DNA from: Leucobacter celer subsp. astrifaciens | GTDB lineage: Bacteria > Actinomycetota > Actinomycetes > Actinomycetales > Microbacteriaceae | Length of the DNA stretch: 64,000 nt | Reading direction: 5' to 3' | NCBI RefSeq assembly: GCF_001273835.1 | Contig: NZ_JHEI01000140.1 | Coordinates: 62,001 to 126,000 of the forward strand | Shown: one piece after another, positions 1 to 9,405 of the stretch | How the letters are laid out: each line of letters opens with the position of its first letter | How positions within the stretch are numbered: position 1 is the stretch's first letter | Notes under the pieces: generated by a model | Database searches by the model: none | What the model was told of the DNA's origin: nothing | The model's input: the letters and a program-made list of their open reading frames with translations, nothing else | Translations under genes and position numbers: made by a program

Positions 1-555
1 CGCGGCACGCTGATGGGACTGCGCCGCGAAGGCGTCCTGCTCCTCGCGGGTCAGGCCGAGCGGCGTGTTGCCCTCCTCGGTCAGCGCGCCCATCGCCGTG
101 CGGTCGAACGCGTCGGTGAGGCCGTCGTGGTCGACCGTGTCGACGAGCTGGGCTGTTCCGTACTTCGTGCCGGCGCGCAGCGGAATCACGTGCGGGGCGA
201 GCGACATCGACTCCTGCCCCACCGCGACGACCACGTCGGCCTCGCCCGCGTTGATGAGGCGGGCGGCCTGAGACACGGCCTCGGTGCCCGAGAGGCACAC
301 CGCGTTGAGCGTGATCGCCGGCACCTGCAGCGAGATCCCGGCGCCCACGGCGGACTGCCGAGCGGGATTCTGCCCCGCTCCGCCCTGCAGCACCTGGCCG
401 GCGACCACGGCGTCGACCTGGTCCGGAGTCACGCCGGCGCGCTCCAGCGCGGCCGCGATCGCGTGCGCGCCGAGCACCGTGGCGGGCTGCGCGGCGAGCT
501 GACCGGTGAAGCGGGTGAACGGGGTGCGGGCGTAACCCGCGATCAGTGCGGTCAT
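1..555 (-). CDS. Acetyl-CoA C-acyltransferase (thiolase), N-terminal part
   Basis: Partial gene running off the left edge; about 185 N-terminal residues of a protein usually near 390 are visible. It starts with MTALIAGYARTPFTRF and carries the thiolase nucleophile loop with Cys87 in NAVCLSG, followed by GQESMS and the RLINAGEADVVVAVG strand typical of thiolase_N. A strong ribosome binding site (AGGAGG) precedes the ATG at 555. Thiolases condense or cleave 3-oxoacyl-CoA using CoA. The two CoA-transferase subunits directly upstream on the same strand suggest it cleaves the product they make (acetoacetyl-CoA, or 3-oxoadipyl-CoA if this is the beta-ketoadipate branch). Which substrate applies cannot be told from the sequence. 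The catalytic His and second Cys lie outside the window. Confidence 0.93.
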   Translation of the reverse strand, partial: MTALIAGYARTPFTRFTGQLAAQPATVLGAHAIAAALERAGVTPDQVDAVVAGQVLQGGAGQNPARQSAVGAGISLQVPAITLNAVCLSGTEAVSQAARLINAGEADVVVAVGQESMSLAPHVIPLRAGTKYGTAQLVDTVDHDGLTDAFDRTAMGALTEEGNTPLGLTREEQDAFAAQSHQRAA

Positions 556-680
556 GGTGCGACCTCCTCGGGAGCTGTCTGTCGGTGCGGAGCTGCGAGA
601 GTCCCGCGCTTACCTGGTATCTTGCCGGAACGAGATCGTGCGGTGGCCGTCGCTCTGGCACAGCCACGGCAGGATGCACT

Positions 681-725
681 GTGCAGGGCGATCCCGTGCA
701 GGGCGATCCCGTGCAGGCCGATCCT
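681..725. repeat. 15-bp tandem repeat, three units
   Basis: Two perfect copies of GTGCAGGGCGATCCC (681-695, 696-710) are followed by a third copy with two changes (711-725). They lie in the 205-bp gap between the CoA-transferase B stop and the thiolase start. No gene is visible in the gap. The unit length (15 bp) would keep a reading frame, but no supported coding sequence crosses it. Confidence 0.8.
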
Positions 726-760
726 GCCTCGGCTCCGGCCGGCAGGGGCGCCCATGATGC

Positions 761-1408
761 TCACGCCGTTTCGCGGTCGAGTTCGACGGTGAACGCCGCG
801 CCCGTGCAGGCGCGGATCTCGTCGACGTCGTGCCCCGGCGCGAGGCGGCGCAGCACCAGCGCGCCGTCGACCACGTCGAAGACCGCGCGGTCGGAGATGA
901 TGCGGTCCACGACGCCGACGCCGGTGAGCGGCAGGTCGCACTCGGCGACGATCTTCGGCGTGCCGTCCTTCGCGACGTGATCCGTGATCACGATGACCCG
1001 CGGGGTGCCCGCGACCAGATCCATCGCGCCACCCATGCCCTTCACGAGCTTGCCGGGGATCGTCCAGTTCGCCAGGTCCCCGTTACCCGCGACCTGCAGC
1101 GCACCCAGGATGGCCGTCTGCACGTGCCCGCCGCGGATCATGCCGAACGAGGTCGCGGAGTCGAAGATGCTCGCGCCGGGCACGAGCGTCACGGTCTGCT
1201 TGCCGGCGTTGATGAGGTCAGGATCCTCCTCGCCCTCGTAGGGGAAGGAGCCCATTCCGAGGATCCCGTTCTCGCTCTGCAGCATGACGCTCACACCCTC
1301 GGGCAGGTGGTTCGCGACGAGGGTCGGGATCCCGATGCCCAGGTTCACGTACTGCCCGTCCTCGAGCTCTTCCGCGGCGATCGCCGCCATCTCGTCACGT
1401 GTCCACAT
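761..1408 (-). CDS. 3-oxoacid CoA-transferase subunit B
   Basis: 215 residues, the normal length of the small (beta) subunit of family I CoA-transferases (ScoB/PcaJ/AtoA type). The catalytic glutamate is Glu46 in [10 protein letters not shown], the conserved SENG loop that forms the glutamyl-CoA thioester. [14 protein letters not shown] near residue 21 is the other hallmark. The enzyme moves CoA from succinyl-CoA or acetyl-CoA to a 3-oxoacid in the cytoplasm. It starts one base after the stop of subunit A (TGACATG), so the two subunits are translationally coupled. A thiolase follows downstream, so the trio probably degrades acetoacetate or 3-oxoadipate. The sequence does not separate these two. 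Confidence 0.93.
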   Translation of the reverse strand: MWTRDEMAAIAAEELEDGQYVNLGIGIPTLVANHLPEGVSVMLQSENGILGMGSFPYEGEEDPDLINAGKQTVTLVPGASIFDSATSFGMIRGGHVQTAILGALQVAGNGDLANWTIPGKLVKGMGGAMDLVAGTPRVIVITDHVAKDGTPKIVAECDLPLTGVGVVDRIISDRAVFDVVDGALVLRRLAPGHDVDEIRACTGAAFTVELDRETA

Positions 1409-1409
1409 G

Positions 1410-2117
<708 letters not shown>

Positions 2118-2225
2118 CCTCGCCACCCTCTCGTTCACGATGCGATCACTGAATCGTCTACTTCAAAGGGTACGACTCGCTTTATTTCGCCTACAAGGCG
2201 CACTGACCCATTGGCGCGAAAGTGA

Positions 2226-2253
2226 TTGCATAATGAGACCGACCGTGTATATC
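2226..2253 (+). promoter_or_regulatory. Candidate promoter of the IclR gene, near-leaderless
   Basis: A -35-like TTGCAT (2226-2231) and a -10-like TATATC (2248-2253) are 16 bp apart. Transcription would begin within a few bases of the ATG at 2263. No Shine-Dalgarno sequence precedes either in-frame ATG (2233 or 2263), which fits a leaderless message. The stretch 2160-2262 is much more AT-rich than its surroundings and must hold both divergent promoters and any IclR operator. Confidence 0.45.
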
Positions 2254-2262
2254 GTTCATTTT

Positions 2263-3039
2263 ATGGACACCACAGCAGCCCCCCAGGGCGCCCAGGTCGT
2301 GAGCAAGGTCACGGCGATCCTGCGCGCGGTCAGCACGACCATGCCGCAGGGAGCCGGCACCAGCGGGATCGCCCGCGCGGCGGGCATCGCACGGCCCACC
2401 GCGCACCGGCTGCTCTCGGCGCTCAGCGCGGAGGGCTTCATCGACCGGGATCAGCGCAGCGGGAGGTGGCTGCTCGGCCCGGAGCTGTACCTCATGGGGG
2501 CCGTCGCGGCCGAACGGTACGACATCACCGAGTTCGCACGCGAGCACGTGACCGCGCTGGCCCAGGCGACCGGGGAGAGCGCGTTCCTCTCCGCGCGGCG
2601 CGGCGCCGAGACGATCTGCCTGCTGCGGCGCGACGGCAGCTTTCCGATCCGCTCCTTCGTGCTGCACGAGGGGAAACGTTTCCCGCTCGGCGTCGCGTCG
2701 GCCGGGCTCGCGATCCTCGCGTTCCTGCCCGATGACGAGATCCGGCGCACCCTCTCCCAGAACGATCTCGAGGCGGCGCACGGTCCGGAGCACTCGGCCA
2801 CTGCGCTCTGGGAGCGCGTGGCCGAGACCCGCCGCGCGGGGTACGCGGTGAACCCCGGTCTGATCGTCGAGGGGAGCTGGGGCATGGGCGCCGCGGTCTT
2901 CGATCCCTCCGGCCAGCCCGCGTGGGCGCTCAGCCTCACCGGGATCGAGTCTCGCTTCTCCCCCGAGCGCCGGCCCGAGCTCGGCCGGCTGCTGCTCGAA
3001 CACGCGCACCGGTTGACGGAGAAGCTCGCCTCCCGCTGA
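2263..3039 (+). CDS. IclR-family transcriptional regulator
   Basis: 258 residues, the usual IclR size. The N-terminal winged helix-turn-helix shows TSGIARAAGIARPTAHRLL (about residues 30-48). The C-terminal IclR effector domain contains the characteristic TGESAFLSARRG, GKRFPLGVASAGLAILAF and GYAVNPGLIVEGSWGMGAAVFD segments. IclR proteins bind small acids or ring-cleavage products in the C-terminal domain and repress or activate divergent catabolic operons. Here the neighbour is the CoA-transferase/thiolase unit. ATG 2263 is preferred over ATG 2233 because of the promoter position. A 17-bp-arm palindrome lies just after the stop. Confidence 0.93.
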   Translation: MDTTAAPQGAQVVSKVTAILRAVSTTMPQGAGTSGIARAAGIARPTAHRLLSALSAEGFIDRDQRSGRWLLGPELYLMGAVAAERYDITEFAREHVTALAQATGESAFLSARRGAETICLLRRDGSFPIRSFVLHEGKRFPLGVASAGLAILAFLPDDEIRRTLSQNDLEAAHGPEHSATALWERVAETRRAGYAVNPGLIVEGSWGMGAAVFDPSGQPAWALSLTGIESRFSPERRPELGRLLLEHAHRLTEKLASR

Positions 3040-3087
3040 GCCGGTTGCCCATTCCTCCACCCCGCGCTTCGCCGGCCGCCCTCCTGA

Positions 3088-3148
3088 AACGCAGAGTCGC
3101 AGATGGCTGCTTCGCGGGCGCGGAGGCAGCCATCTGCGACTCCGCGTT
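3088..3148. repeat. Palindromic repeat, family A copy 1
   Basis: The 17-nt arms GAGTCGCAGATGGCTGC (3094-3110) and its exact reverse complement (3126-3142) flank a 15-nt loop. With the outer bases the arms reach 23 bp with one mismatch. A second copy with the same core (CAGATGGCTxC) lies at 34795-34853, 31.7 kb away. It sits between the IclR stop and the carboxypeptidase start. It could act as a terminator for the IclR gene, but there is no T-run. Confidence 0.85.
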
Positions 3149-3195
3149 CGGTTCAGCGAGCGAGCGTCAGGCATCGCGGCGGCTAGGCTGGATCC

Positions 3196-4509
3196 GTGAG
3201 CAGCTCGGCCGATCCGCACCGACGACGCCGCATGTCGAGACGCCGGGCCCGTCGGCTCACGGCGACGCTGACCGTGTTCGTGATCCTCGTCGCCGGCGGC
3301 TACACCGCGGCGGCCGCGCTGACGCCCCTGCCCGCGCCCATCGTCGAAGCGACCGCTGACCTGCAGCAGACCGTCGCGGCCGACCCGGCGGCGGCGCAGG
3401 CGGCGGTCGACGCAGAAGCGCTGCCGACGGCCGTCGGCTGGCTGCACGACGACGAGGTGTGGACGAACGACGGCGAAGCCGGCACCGGGGAGGCGAACAC
3501 CGAGGCGACGAGCACCGAGCAGGCGCACCCGATCGCGAGCATCTCGAAGCTCGTGACCGTGCTCGTGGGTCTCGAGCAGCAGCCCCTCGAGGCGGGCGCG
3601 GACGGCCCGGTGCACGTCTGGAGCGCCGAGGATCAAGCGCTCACGGACGCGTACCTCGCGCGCGACGGCGTCGCGTTCCCGATCCCCGTCGGCACCGAGG
3701 TCACCACGCGCCAGATGCTCACGCTCGCGCTCGTGCCCTCCGCCAACGACTTCGCCGCCGCGTACGCCTACTCGATCTTCGGCGACAATGAGGCCTTCGT
3801 CGCGGCCGTGGACGACTGGAAGGCGCGCAACGGCGTCGACTCCCTGGTGCTCGCCGAGCCGACCGGGATGGACGAGCGCAACGCCGCCACCGCGTCCGAC
3901 GTGCTGCGCATCGCGCGTCTCGCCCTGCAACAGCCCGCGATCGCCGAGATCACCCGCCTGCCGCAGGCCGAGCTGCCGTGGGGCATCGGCGTGGTCGAGA
4001 GCACCAACCCGCTGTTCGGGGTGCTGCCCGACGTGCTCGGGGTGAAGACGGGCCGCACCAGTGTGGCCGGGTACAACCTCGCCGCGGCGCAGGCGAGCAG
4101 CGCCTCGGGCCGCGACGTCGTGAAGCTGTCGGTGGTGCTGGGGCGCGCGAGCGAGGAGGATCGGGTCGCCTCGAGCGTCGCAGCGCTCACCGCCCTCGAT
4201 GCGGCTCCGCAGACGGTGGATCTCGTCGCGGAGGGCGAGGAGATCGGCACGGCGGTGACCGTCGACGGGCTGCGGGTGCCGCTCGTCACCACCGGCGGCG
4301 CGAGCGCAGTGCTGCTTCCGGGCGAGGCCGCGACGAGGATCGCGGAGCTCGACCCGCTCGGCGAGGGCGGATCGGGGCAAGCCGCCGGCGCCGTGCGCGT
4401 GGAGACCCCCGTCGGCGTCGAGGAGATCCCGGTCGTCACCACCGCGGCCATCGTCGAGCCCGACCTCTGGTGGCGCCTCACCCATCCGGCGCTGGTCTTC
4501 GGGTGGTAG
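3196..4509 (+). CDS. D-alanyl-D-alanine carboxypeptidase (peptidase S11, DacA-like)
   Basis: 437 residues. After a basic N-terminus a single hydrophobic segment (about residues 21-43) acts as signal peptide or membrane anchor. The three penicillin-binding motifs are in order: SISK (Ser115-Lys118), SAN (Ser182-Asn184) and KTG (Lys284-Gly286). Spacing fits low-molecular-weight PBPs that trim the terminal D-Ala of peptidoglycan stem peptides outside the membrane. Residues 50-110 are an Ala/Glu/Thr-rich linker. I keep the GTG at 3196; an internal ATG at 3232 directly before the signal sequence is an alternative start. It is monocistronic, bounded by two palindromic repeats. Confidence 0.9.
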   Translation: MSSSADPHRRRRMSRRRARRLTATLTVFVILVAGGYTAAAALTPLPAPIVEATADLQQTVAADPAAAQAAVDAEALPTAVGWLHDDEVWTNDGEAGTGEANTEATSTEQAHPIASISKLVTVLVGLEQQPLEAGADGPVHVWSAEDQALTDAYLARDGVAFPIPVGTEVTTRQMLTLALVPSANDFAAAYAYSIFGDNEAFVAAVDDWKARNGVDSLVLAEPTGMDERNAATASDVLRIARLALQQPAIAEITRLPQAELPWGIGVVESTNPLFGVLPDVLGVKTGRTSVAGYNLAAAQASSASGRDVVKLSVVLGRASEEDRVASSVAALTALDAAPQTVDLVAEGEEIGTAVTVDGLRVPLVTTGGASAVLLPGEAATRIAELDPLGEGGSGQAAGAVRVETPVGVEEIPVVTTAAIVEPDLWWRLTHPALVFGW

Positions 4510-4520
4510 GGAGGCGATAG

Positions 4521-4550
4521 ATCCTGCGACTCGCTTCGCTCGCGCAGGAT
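4521..4550. repeat. Palindromic repeat, family C copy
   Basis: ATCCTGCG (4521-4528) pairs with CGCAGGAT (4543-4550) around the core ACTCGCTTCGCTCG, and is followed by GACG. The same pattern recurs at 25853-25946 and, diverged, at 39313-39371. It lies directly after the carboxypeptidase stop and may help end that transcript. Confidence 0.75.
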
Positions 4551-4567
4551 GACGAAAGGCGCTCCCG

Positions 4568-4646
4568 CCGGTTGAGCGAGGCGCAGCCGAGTCGAAACCT
4601 CACGCGCCCGGGTTTCGACTCGTCGCTGCGTTCCTCGCTCAACCGG
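4568..4646. repeat. Paired palindromic repeat, family B (two inverted units)
   Basis: The unit CCGGTTGAGCGAGG...GTCGAAACC (4568-4599) is followed by its inverted copy GGTTTCGACTCG...CCTCGCTCAACCGG (4611-4646). Folded, it would give an interrupted stem of more than 30 bp between two convergent genes. The right unit overlaps the 3' end of the M20 gene: the TGA in its GGTTGAG is that gene's stop codon (minus strand, 4641-4639). Confidence 0.85.
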
Positions 4647-5892
4647 CGGACGATACCAGCGCGCCCTGCGCCAGCCGCCGCACGACGCCCGTGAGGTGGT
4701 CCAGGCCGGCGAGCAGGTCCTCCTCGCGCGTGAACTCCTTGAGGTTGTGCGAGATGCCGTCGACGCTCGGCACGAACAGCATCACCGTGGGCGCCTGATC
4801 CTTCATGTTCGTCGAGTCGTGCCCGGCGACCGTCATCACGCGGTCGTGCGTCAGGCCCAGCTCCTCGGCCACCTCGCGCGCGAGCTCGACCCCGTCCTCG
4901 GGGTAGGGGTTCTGGCCCCAGCTGTGCTCGGCCACGATCTCGATGTCGACACGATCCTCGCGCTGCACCCGCTCGACGGTCTCCATGACCCGCGCGTAGG
5001 CCGCGTCGAGCACCTCGCTGCTCGGCGAGCGCAGGTCGAAGAGCAGCTGCACCTCGCTCGCCACCACCACGGGCGAATTGGGGTAGACGTTGATCTCGCC
5101 GCAGGCGGTGTGCAGGATGCCCGGCTCGAACTCGTCGACCAGTTCGCGCGCGGCGACGATGAGGCGGGCGGCGCCGAGCAGCGCGTCCCGGCGATCCTCC
5201 ATGAGCGTCGATCCGCTGTGCGCCTGCTCGCCCGTGATCTTGAACTCGAACTTGTGCGCTCCCCAGGTGGCGTTCACCAGGCCGATCGTCACGCCGTCCT
5301 GCTCCATGCTGCGGCCCTGCTGCACGTGGATCTCGGCGTAGGCGGCCACCTCGAGTCCCTCGAAGCCACCGCGCTCGTCGATCGCATCGAGCGCATCCTT
5401 GACGGTGACGCCGTGGGGATCCGGCGTCGCGAGCGCGTCCATGAGCGGCATCTTGCCCGTGAACACCGAGCTGCCCATCATCGAGGGCTTGAAGCGGGAT
5501 CCCTCCTCGTTGAACCAGTTCACCACGGCGAGGTTGAATCGCGGCCGCTCGCCAGAGGCGCGCAGCTCGTCCGCGACGCGGAAGCAGGCGTGCGCCGACG
5601 CCATGACCCCGTAGGCCCCGTCGAAGCGACCCGCGGTCGGCTGGGAGTCCATGTGCGAGCCGGTGAGCACGTAGGGCGCGCCGGGCACGAGCTCGAGCAG
5701 CCCGAACTGGTTGCCGATCGCGTCGCGCTGCACCGTGAAGCCGTGCGACTCGAGCAGTCGCGCGAACCACTTGCGCTGCTGGCCGTCCGCCTCGCTCGCG
5801 GCCTGCCGCTCCACGCCGTTCGTGCCCTCGACCGCGCCGAAGCGGGAGTGCACGGCCCAATCGGCGAGGAAGGCATCATCCTGCTGAGTCAT
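4639..5892 (-). CDS. M20 family N-carbamoyl-amino-acid hydrolase / amidase
   Basis: 417 residues, the length of the hydantoinase/carbamoylase branch of peptidase family M20. The metal and substrate signatures are complete: GSHMDSQ, GRFDGAYGV, NWFNEEG, AEIHVQQG, the dimerisation-domain HSGST segment, and GHDSTNM...DGISHN near the C-terminus. Relatives remove carbamoyl or acyl groups from N-carbamoyl-amino acids, allantoate or ureidopropionate with two divalent metals. The exact substrate is unknown. The ATG at 5892 follows AAAGGA. It is the last gene of the minus-strand operon with an amidohydrolase, a ThDP enzyme and an MFS permease. Its stop codon lies inside a family B repeat. Confidence 0.88.
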   Translation of the reverse strand: MTQQDDAFLADWAVHSRFGAVEGTNGVERQAASEADGQQRKWFARLLESHGFTVQRDAIGNQFGLLELVPGAPYVLTGSHMDSQPTAGRFDGAYGVMASAHACFRVADELRASGERPRFNLAVVNWFNEEGSRFKPSMMGSSVFTGKMPLMDALATPDPHGVTVKDALDAIDERGGFEGLEVAAYAEIHVQQGRSMEQDGVTIGLVNATWGAHKFEFKITGEQAHSGSTLMEDRRDALLGAARLIVAARELVDEFEPGILHTACGEINVYPNSPVVVASEVQLLFDLRSPSSEVLDAAYARVMETVERVQREDRVDIEIVAEHSWGQNPYPEDGVELAREVAEELGLTHDRVMTVAGHDSTNMKDQAPTVMLFVPSVDGISHNLKEFTREEDLLAGLDHLTGVVRRLAQGALVSSAG

Positions 5893-5931
5893 TGTCGGTC
5901 CTTTCGAGGCGGGTGGGGGGTGAGAATAAGG

Positions 5932-7587
5932 TCAGGATCGTGCGTCGTAGCTCAGCTCGCCGCCGAGCACGGTCGCGACGATGTCGAGCTGCGCGATGCT
6001 CGGCGCGGTGAGCGGCGACGCCGAGAACACGGCGAAGTCGGCGAGTTTGCCGCGCTCGAGCGTGCCCTTGTCGGCGAGCTGGCCGGTCGCGCGCGCCGCC
6101 CACTCGGTGTGGGTGCGCAGCGCCTCCTCGGGGGTGATCGCCTCGTCCGGGCCGAGCGCGACGCCGCCGTCCGCGATGCGGTCGACCGCCGACTGCATGC
6201 CGCGCCGCAGGTCGTTGTCGGCGACGGGCAGGTCCGAGGATCCCGCCAGGATGACGCCGGCGTCGATCACGGAGCGTCCGCGGTAGAGCCAGTCGCGGCG
6301 CTCGGGGCCGACGCGATCCGCCATCTGCTCGCCGAAGGAGCCGATGAATCCGGCCTGCGGCGTCACCGCGATGCCGAGGCGCCCCGCGCGCTCCACCTGC
6401 TCGGGGCGCGCGATGGCGAAGTGCTCGATGCGGCACGGCACGTCGAGGCGGCCGTAGCGATCCTGCGCCTCCTCGATGATGTCGAGGGCGAGATCGATCG
6501 CGGCGTCGCCGATCGCGTGCAGGGCGAGCGGCCATCCGGCGCGGTAGGCGCCGAGCGCGCGCTCGCGGTAGGTCTCCGGCTCGTCGAGCAGGTAGCCGCG
6601 GTTGCCGTGCTCGGCGTGCCCGCAGAAGTCCTCGGTGACCGCCGCCGTCGCGCCGAGCAACGAGCCGTCGAGGAAGACCTTGACGTGCCCGAAGCGCACG
6701 GCGTCGTCGCCGAACCCGGCGCGGATGCCGAGGTCGAGCCCGGCACCGTCGCCCTCGCCGTGGAAGTCGGCGGCGTGCCCCTCGAGCGGTCGCAGCGCGT
6801 CGATCGCCGGCATCAGCTGGGCGCGGGCGTGCAGCCGGCCGCGCTCCGACGCCGCCTGGTAGGCCGCGACCTCGACGGGGCTGTGGCCGATCCACCCGCC
6901 GCCGACACCGGCCTCCGTGAAGCTCGTGATGCCCTGCGCCGCGTAGCGCGAGGTCGCGGCGTCGAGCGCCTCGATCAGGCGCTCGCGCGAGTAGGGCAGC
7001 AGCAGCGCCTGCACGAGACCCTGCGCCGCCTCCTCCACGAGCCCCGTGGGCGCCCCCGAGCCGTCGCGCACGACGACGCCGCCGACCGGGTTCTCGAAGC
7101 CCGGCTCGAGCGCGCCGACGAGGCGCAGCGTCGCGGTGTTCGTGATCGAGGCGTGGCCGGAGGTGTGCCGCAGGTAGAGCGGCCGGCCCCCCGTGATCTC
7201 GTCAAGGCGCGCGATGTCGGGGAAGAGCCCGCCGTGGTGCGCCTGGTTGAAGCCGGTGCCGTGCACCCAGGCGTCGGCGTCCCCGAGCTCGTCGAGCCGC
7301 GCAGCCTCGGCCGCGATCAGCGCGTAGAGCGCTTCGAGGCCGCGCGCCGCGCTGAGGTCGATCGCCGCGAGGCCCAGCCCCCACCACGCGGTGTGGCAGT
7401 GCGCGTCGATGAGCCCGGGGGTCGCCACCGCGTCGCCGAAGTCGAGCACACGCTCGGCCTCGAGGCCTGCGAGCTCCTCGTCGAAGCCGACGATGCGGCC
7501 GCCGATCACGCCGACCGACGTCGCGGTGGGCCTCGCCGGGTCCATGGTGAGGATCTCGCGTGCGCGGAGGATCAGGTCGAGTCGCAT
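5932..7587 (-). CDS. Amidohydrolase family protein, YtcJ-like
   Basis: 551 residues, typical of the YtcJ/amidohydrolase_3 group. It begins with the small beta-sandwich half (LILRAREILTM), then has the metal site PGLIDAHCHTAWWG (HxH with Cys between) near residue 60, GHASITNTATLR, ALHAIGDAAIDLALD, CRIEHFAIARPEQV and the C-terminal SSDLPVADNDLRRGMQSAVDR with the last catalytic Asp region. Enzymes of this group hydrolyse exocyclic C-N bonds such as formamides and N-acyl or enamide derivatives. The ATG sits nine bases after GAGAGG, which overlaps the stop of the ThDP gene upstream. Co-transcription with an M20 hydrolase suggests two successive C-N bond hydrolyses on one substrate. That is inference. 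Confidence 0.88.
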   Translation of the reverse strand: MRLDLILRAREILTMDPARPTATSVGVIGGRIVGFDEELAGLEAERVLDFGDAVATPGLIDAHCHTAWWGLGLAAIDLSAARGLEALYALIAAEAARLDELGDADAWVHGTGFNQAHHGGLFPDIARLDEITGGRPLYLRHTSGHASITNTATLRLVGALEPGFENPVGGVVVRDGSGAPTGLVEEAAQGLVQALLLPYSRERLIEALDAATSRYAAQGITSFTEAGVGGGWIGHSPVEVAAYQAASERGRLHARAQLMPAIDALRPLEGHAADFHGEGDGAGLDLGIRAGFGDDAVRFGHVKVFLDGSLLGATAAVTEDFCGHAEHGNRGYLLDEPETYRERALGAYRAGWPLALHAIGDAAIDLALDIIEEAQDRYGRLDVPCRIEHFAIARPEQVERAGRLGIAVTPQAGFIGSFGEQMADRVGPERRDWLYRGRSVIDAGVILAGSSDLPVADNDLRRGMQSAVDRIADGGVALGPDEAITPEEALRTHTEWAARATGQLADKGTLERGKLADFAVFSASPLTAPSIAQLDIVATVLGGELSYDARS

Positions 7588-7596
7588 GCGTGCCTC

Positions 7597-9318
7597 TCAG
7601 TTCGCGGGGGTCGGGTCGACGGCGGCGATCTCGCTCGACGCCGGCGGCATGACCTCGGAGCCGATGAGCACGTGGATGAGCGCGGGCCCGTCGGCCGCGA
7701 GTGCGCGGTCGAGCGCGGGGGCGAACTGCTCGGTCGTCTCGACCCGCTCGCCGTGCCCGCCGAAGGAGGCCATCCAGGCCGCGAAGTCGGGGTTCACCAT
7801 GCGCGTGCCGGAGGGGCGGCCGGGGTAGTGATTCTCCTGGTGCTGCACGATGGTGCCGTAGATGCCGTTGTCGACGACGATCACGAGCGGTGCACCGCCG
7901 TGCGCGATCGCGGTCGCGATCTCCTGGCCGTTCATGAGGAAGTCGCCGTCGCCGCAGACCGCGACCGTGCGCCGCTCGGGGAAGGCGATGGATGCGGCGA
8001 CCGCGGCGGGCACCGCGAGGCCCATGGCGCCGTTGCGCGCACCCACGAGGCTCGCGGGGTCGAGGTGACGCACGAAGCGGTGCGCCCAGATGGTCGCGTT
8101 GCCCGCGCCGAAGGTGAGGATCGCCCGGCCGTCCAGCCGGTCGTCGAGCTGCCCGAACGCGACGCCGAGGTCGACGCCGGCGTCGGAGTCGGCCCCGGCG
8201 ATCGAGGCGTCGGGGCGGTGCGCCGCGAAGCGGGCCTGGGCCTCCGCCCGGCCGCGCATCCACTCCTCGGTGCGGGATCCGCGGGCGGCGGACGGATCGA
8301 TTCCCGAGAGCGCGGCGGCGAAGGCCGCCGGAGCCGCGAGGATCTGCTGGTCGATGCGGCCGGCGTGCTGGACGGCCTCGGGATCGAGCGACACGAGCAC
8401 GGTCTCGGCGTCGAAGCCGAGCGTGTAGCCGTCGCTGAGCACGTCGGAGCGCGAACAGCCGACGAAGACGAGCAGGTCGGCCGCCGCGTATCCCGCCACG
8501 ACGGCGTCGGCGCGGCCGTAGCCGAGCCAGCCGGCCCAGGCCGCACCCTCGTGCGGCACCGCGTCGTATGCGCGCCAGTCGCAGAAGACCGGCACACCGG
8601 CCGCGGCCGCGAAATCGAGCAGCTGCCGCCCCGCACCGCCGTGCCACCCCTCGCCGCCCGCCACGATCGCGGGGCGCTCGGCGTCGGCGAGACGCGCGAC
8701 GAGTGCATCGAGTTCGGCCGGCGCCGGCTGCGGCGCGGGGGCCGCGATCGGCTGCGCGGGATCCGCGTCGGTGAGGTGCACGAGCACGTCCTCGGGCAGC
8801 CCCACGACAACCGGGCCCGGCCGCCCGGCCGCGGCGATCCGCATCGCCTCGGCGGTGAGCTCGCCGGCGCGATCCGCGTCGTCGATCGTCATGACCCGCT
8901 TCGCCGTCGACCCGAACCAGCCGGTCAGGCTGAACTCCTGGAACGCCTCGCGCTCGCGGTCGTGCACGGGCACGAGGCCCACGAACAGCACCAGCGGCGT
9001 CGCATCCTGCCAGGCCGTGTGGATCGCGATCATCGCGTTCGCGGCACCCGGTCCCCGCGTCACCATCGCCACCCCGGGCAGCCCCGTCAGACGTCCCTCG
9101 GCCAGCGCCATGAAACCGGCGCCGCCCTCGTGCCGACACACCACCGTCTCGATCGACGAGTCGTACAGGCCGTCGAGCACGTCGAGATAGCTCTCCCCCG
9201 GCACCGCGTACACGCGCCGCACGCCGTGCGCTTCGAGCGTGCGAACGATGAGGTGTCCGGCTGACGAGGAGGCGGTGGGCGCTGAAGCGAGGGGCTCTGA
9301 GACGAGGGGCGCTGACAT
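7597..9318 (-). CDS. Thiamine diphosphate-dependent decarboxylase/lyase, acetolactate-synthase-like
   Basis: 573 residues with the three-domain ThDP layout: TPP_N, central domain and TPP_C. The catalytic Glu is in CRHEGGAGFMA (about residue 60 of this start). The C-terminal cofactor motif runs CGDGDFLMNGQEI to VVDNGIYGT, with DN in place of the common NN. It lacks obvious FAD-binding family hallmarks beyond general similarity, so benzoylformate-decarboxylase-like or carboligase activity is as likely as acetolactate synthesis. The start is ATG 9318 because GGAAGGA lies nine bases upstream; an upstream in-frame start at 9378 has none. It lies second in the operon behind an MHS permease. A 2-oxo acid released from the imported compound is a plausible substrate. 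Confidence 0.85.
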   Translation of the reverse strand: MSAPLVSEPLASAPTASSSAGHLIVRTLEAHGVRRVYAVPGESYLDVLDGLYDSSIETVVCRHEGGAGFMALAEGRLTGLPGVAMVTRGPGAANAMIAIHTAWQDATPLVLFVGLVPVHDREREAFQEFSLTGWFGSTAKRVMTIDDADRAGELTAEAMRIAAAGRPGPVVVGLPEDVLVHLTDADPAQPIAAPAPQPAPAELDALVARLADAERPAIVAGGEGWHGGAGRQLLDFAAAAGVPVFCDWRAYDAVPHEGAAWAGWLGYGRADAVVAGYAAADLLVFVGCSRSDVLSDGYTLGFDAETVLVSLDPEAVQHAGRIDQQILAAPAAFAAALSGIDPSAARGSRTEEWMRGRAEAQARFAAHRPDASIAGADSDAGVDLGVAFGQLDDRLDGRAILTFGAGNATIWAHRFVRHLDPASLVGARNGAMGLAVPAAVAASIAFPERRTVAVCGDGDFLMNGQEIATAIAHGGAPLVIVVDNGIYGTIVQHQENHYPGRPSGTRMVNPDFAAWMASFGGHGERVETTEQFAPALDRALAADGPALIHVLIGSEVMPPASSEIAAVDPTPAN

Positions 9319-9405
9319 CGAAGGCGATCCTTCCGGGAGTCTGACGGTGATGGTGGGATGAGGCCGGCGGCCGGGCACGAGGGCGCGCCCGGCCGCCGTG
9401 CCGCC

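Noticed and set aside
2191..4485. A 764-residue minus-strand frame over the IclR and carboxypeptidase genes
   Set aside because: Both genes on the plus strand have clear domains. The antisense frame has none.
4521..4646. Possible CRISPR-like array
   Set aside because: Inverted units of different families without regular spacers; no cas genes.
4696..9264. A 1522-residue open frame on the plus strand
   Set aside because: It lies opposite four well-supported genes, is rich in Arg/Ala/Val/Glu as expected for antisense of high-GC coding DNA, and matches no family.
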